Source: UBA8687 sp964564655 (GTDB lineage: Bacteria; Nitrospinota; Nitrospinia; Nitrospinales; VA-1). Taken from it: 6,111 nt of DNA. Both the position numbers and the translations under genes were made by a program. The stretch lies in assembly GCA_964564655.1 (NCBI GenBank), contig CAZMBO010000088.1:1-6111 (forward strand), read 5' to 3'. Below the pieces are notes generated by a model, which was not told the DNA's origin, ran no database searches, and was given only the letters and a program-made list of their open reading frames with translations. The first letter of the stretch is position 1. The number at the start of each line of letters is the position of its first letter. Positions 5,142-6,111 of this stretch are shown piece by piece.

Positions 5142-6111
5142 TACACGGCATCCCCTGATTTGGAACTATTAAAACGTAGGGACGCCTGAACAAAAATGTC
5201 CAGGTCGCCATCTAAGACCGCATCCACGTTACCCACTTCTACATTGGTTCTTAGGTCTTTTACCAACCGATAAGGATGAAGAACATAGGAGCGGATCTGA
5301 CTGCCCCACTCAATTTTCTTTTTTTGCTTTTCCATTTCTTTTTTTTCCTCATCCTGCTTTTCTTGCTCTAATTCATACAATCGTGACTTCAGAACTTTGA
5401 TGGCCGAAGCTTTATTTTTATGCTGCGATCTTTCATTTTGACATTGAACCACGATCCCTGAAGGCACATGAGTCAGGCGGACGGCCGAATCGGTGGTATT
5501 GACACCCTGTCCTCCCGGACCCGAAGCACGGTAGACATCAACTTTTAAGTCTTCCTCTCTAATCTCCACTTCGATATCCTCAGCAGCCTCAGGATAAACA
5601 AAAACAGAAGCAAAGGAAGTGTGCCTTCTTTTATTGGAGTCGAACGGTGAAATTCTTACTAGACGATGCACCCCCATCTCCGCCTTTAAATATCCAAAAA
5701 CATAGTCACCGGACAATAAAACTGTGGCGCTTTTTATGCCCGCCTCCTCGCCATACTGAGTATCAAGTACTTCTGCTTTAAAACCATTCCGGTCGCTCCA
5801 TCGCAAGTACATGCGAAGCAACATGTCTGCCCAATCCTGGGACTCCGTTCCTCCGGCACCCGAATTGATTGCCACAAAAGCGTTGCTGAAATCATTTTTT
5901 TCAGAAAGGAGCGCTTTAAATTCTGCCTCCGTAACTTGATCATCTAGATCCGCTAGGGAGGATTTAATTTCTGTCAGAAGAGACGGGTCATTCTCTTCTT
6001 CTGACAATTCCAACATGGCACTAATATCTTCACTGGCATTGTGAAGGTTTTTCCATATATCAACCTGACGTTGAAATGTGGATCTGTTTTGCAGTAATTT
6101 TTGCGCTTCCT
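5141..6111 (-). CDS. prfB: Peptide chain release factor 2, missing its N-terminus (runs off the right edge)
   Basis: The frame is open from the window edge (first full codon at 6109), giving 322 visible residues. The ATG at 6016 is internal: the 31 codons before it continue the family's N-terminal helices (E-A-Q-K-L-L-Q ... V-D-I-W-K-N-L). Visible landmarks, counted from that internal Met: G-A-G-G-T-E-S-Q-D-W-A (53-63), S-P-F (123-125), the RF2 tripeptide that reads UGA/UAA stops, and R-A-S-G-P-G-G-Q-G-V-N (163-173) with the catalytic GGQ at 168-170. Q-N-E-R-S-Q-H-K-N-K (193-202) and W-G-S-Q-I-R-S-Y-V-L (237-246) follow. The SPF motif separates it from RF1. RF2 is normally about 365 residues, so roughly 40-45 are missing. 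The programmed +1 frameshift that controls many prfB genes would lie at about codon 25, outside the window, and cannot be judged. The TAA stop overlaps the start of the downstream RNase Z-like gene. Confidence 0.97.
   Translation of the reverse strand, partial: EAQKLLQNRSTFQRQVDIWKNLHNASEDISAMLELSEEENDPSLLTEIKSSLADLDDQVTEAEFKALLSEKNDFSNAFVAINSGAGGTESQDWADMLLRMYLRWSDRNGFKAEVLDTQYGEEAGIKSATVLLSGDYVFGYLKAEMGVHRLVRISPFDSNKRRHTSFASVFVYPEAAEDIEVEIREEDLKVDVYRASGPGGQGVNTTDSAVRLTHVPSGIVVQCQNERSQHKNKASAIKVLKSRLYELEQEKQDEEKKEMEKQKKKIEWGSQIRSYVLHPYRLVKDLRTNVEVGNVDAVLDGDLDIFVQASLRFNSSKSGDAV
5151..5156 (-). promoter_or_regulatory. Ribosome-binding site for the RNase Z-like gene, inside prfB
   Basis: AGGGGA on the - strand lies within the last codons of prfB, 9 bases before the ATG at 5141. 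Together with the TAATG overlap it fixes this start and implies coupled translation. Confidence 0.55.

Noticed and set aside
5494..5526. G-G-Q-G-V-N instead of the E. coli G-G-Q-H-V-N in release factor 2
   Set aside because: The GGQ itself is intact, and Gly after it is, to my knowledge, a common variant in bacterial RF2, so it is not unusual.
5734..5943. - strand frame of 69 codons inside prfB
   Set aside because: Out of frame with prfB and unsupported; a shadow.
5141..6016. Release factor 2 read as a short 291-residue protein starting at 6016
   Set aside because: The frame stays open to the window edge with family-typical sequence, so the Met at 6016 is internal and the gene is cut by the window, not shortened.

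Overview
The window looks like ordinary chromosome from a Gram-negative bacterium of moderate to low GC. It carries the end of an outer-membrane beta-barrel gene, a periplasmic SurA/PpiC-type foldase, and lipid and pigment genes (an HpnA-type epimerase and a CruF-type carotenoid protein). The gene content and protein style fit a deltaproteobacterium-like or Nitrospinota-like lineage. That placement is inference from family resemblance; no marker in the window settles it. I see no phage, transposon, CRISPR, tRNA or rRNA signal.

Layout: four genes read rightward (1-3519) and four read leftward (3530-6111), meeting tail to tail with a gap of only 10 bases. On the + strand are the C-terminal 147 residues of an alginate-export-type porin closed by a strong intrinsic terminator (458-497), a secreted peptidyl-prolyl isomerase (591-1619), and a tight two-gene unit of hpnA (1756-2739) and a CruF/DUF422 integral membrane protein (2743-3519). 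On the - strand, read from the right edge, are prfB (release factor 2, with its N-terminus outside the window) and an RNase Z-like metallo-beta-lactamase-fold hydrolase coupled to it by a TAATG overlap. After a 164-base gap come two adjacent 65-residue membrane proteins that resemble each other.

Functional reading: the left part is envelope-related (porin, foldase, hopanoid/carotenoid-type lipid enzymes). The prfB/RNase Z-like pair is linked to translation and RNA metabolism. The least explained element is the pair of small two-helix membrane proteins at 3530-3939. They align end to end without gaps at 20 of 65 identities, sharing an I-P-W ... P-[D/N]-W-K ... D ... V-Y-G-x-Y signature, so they appear to be an old tandem duplication of a family I do not recognise. 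The gap upstream of them holds a 9-bp direct repeat, a plausible extended -10 promoter and a possible 13-codon micro-ORF. Nothing else strongly suggests an undescribed system.
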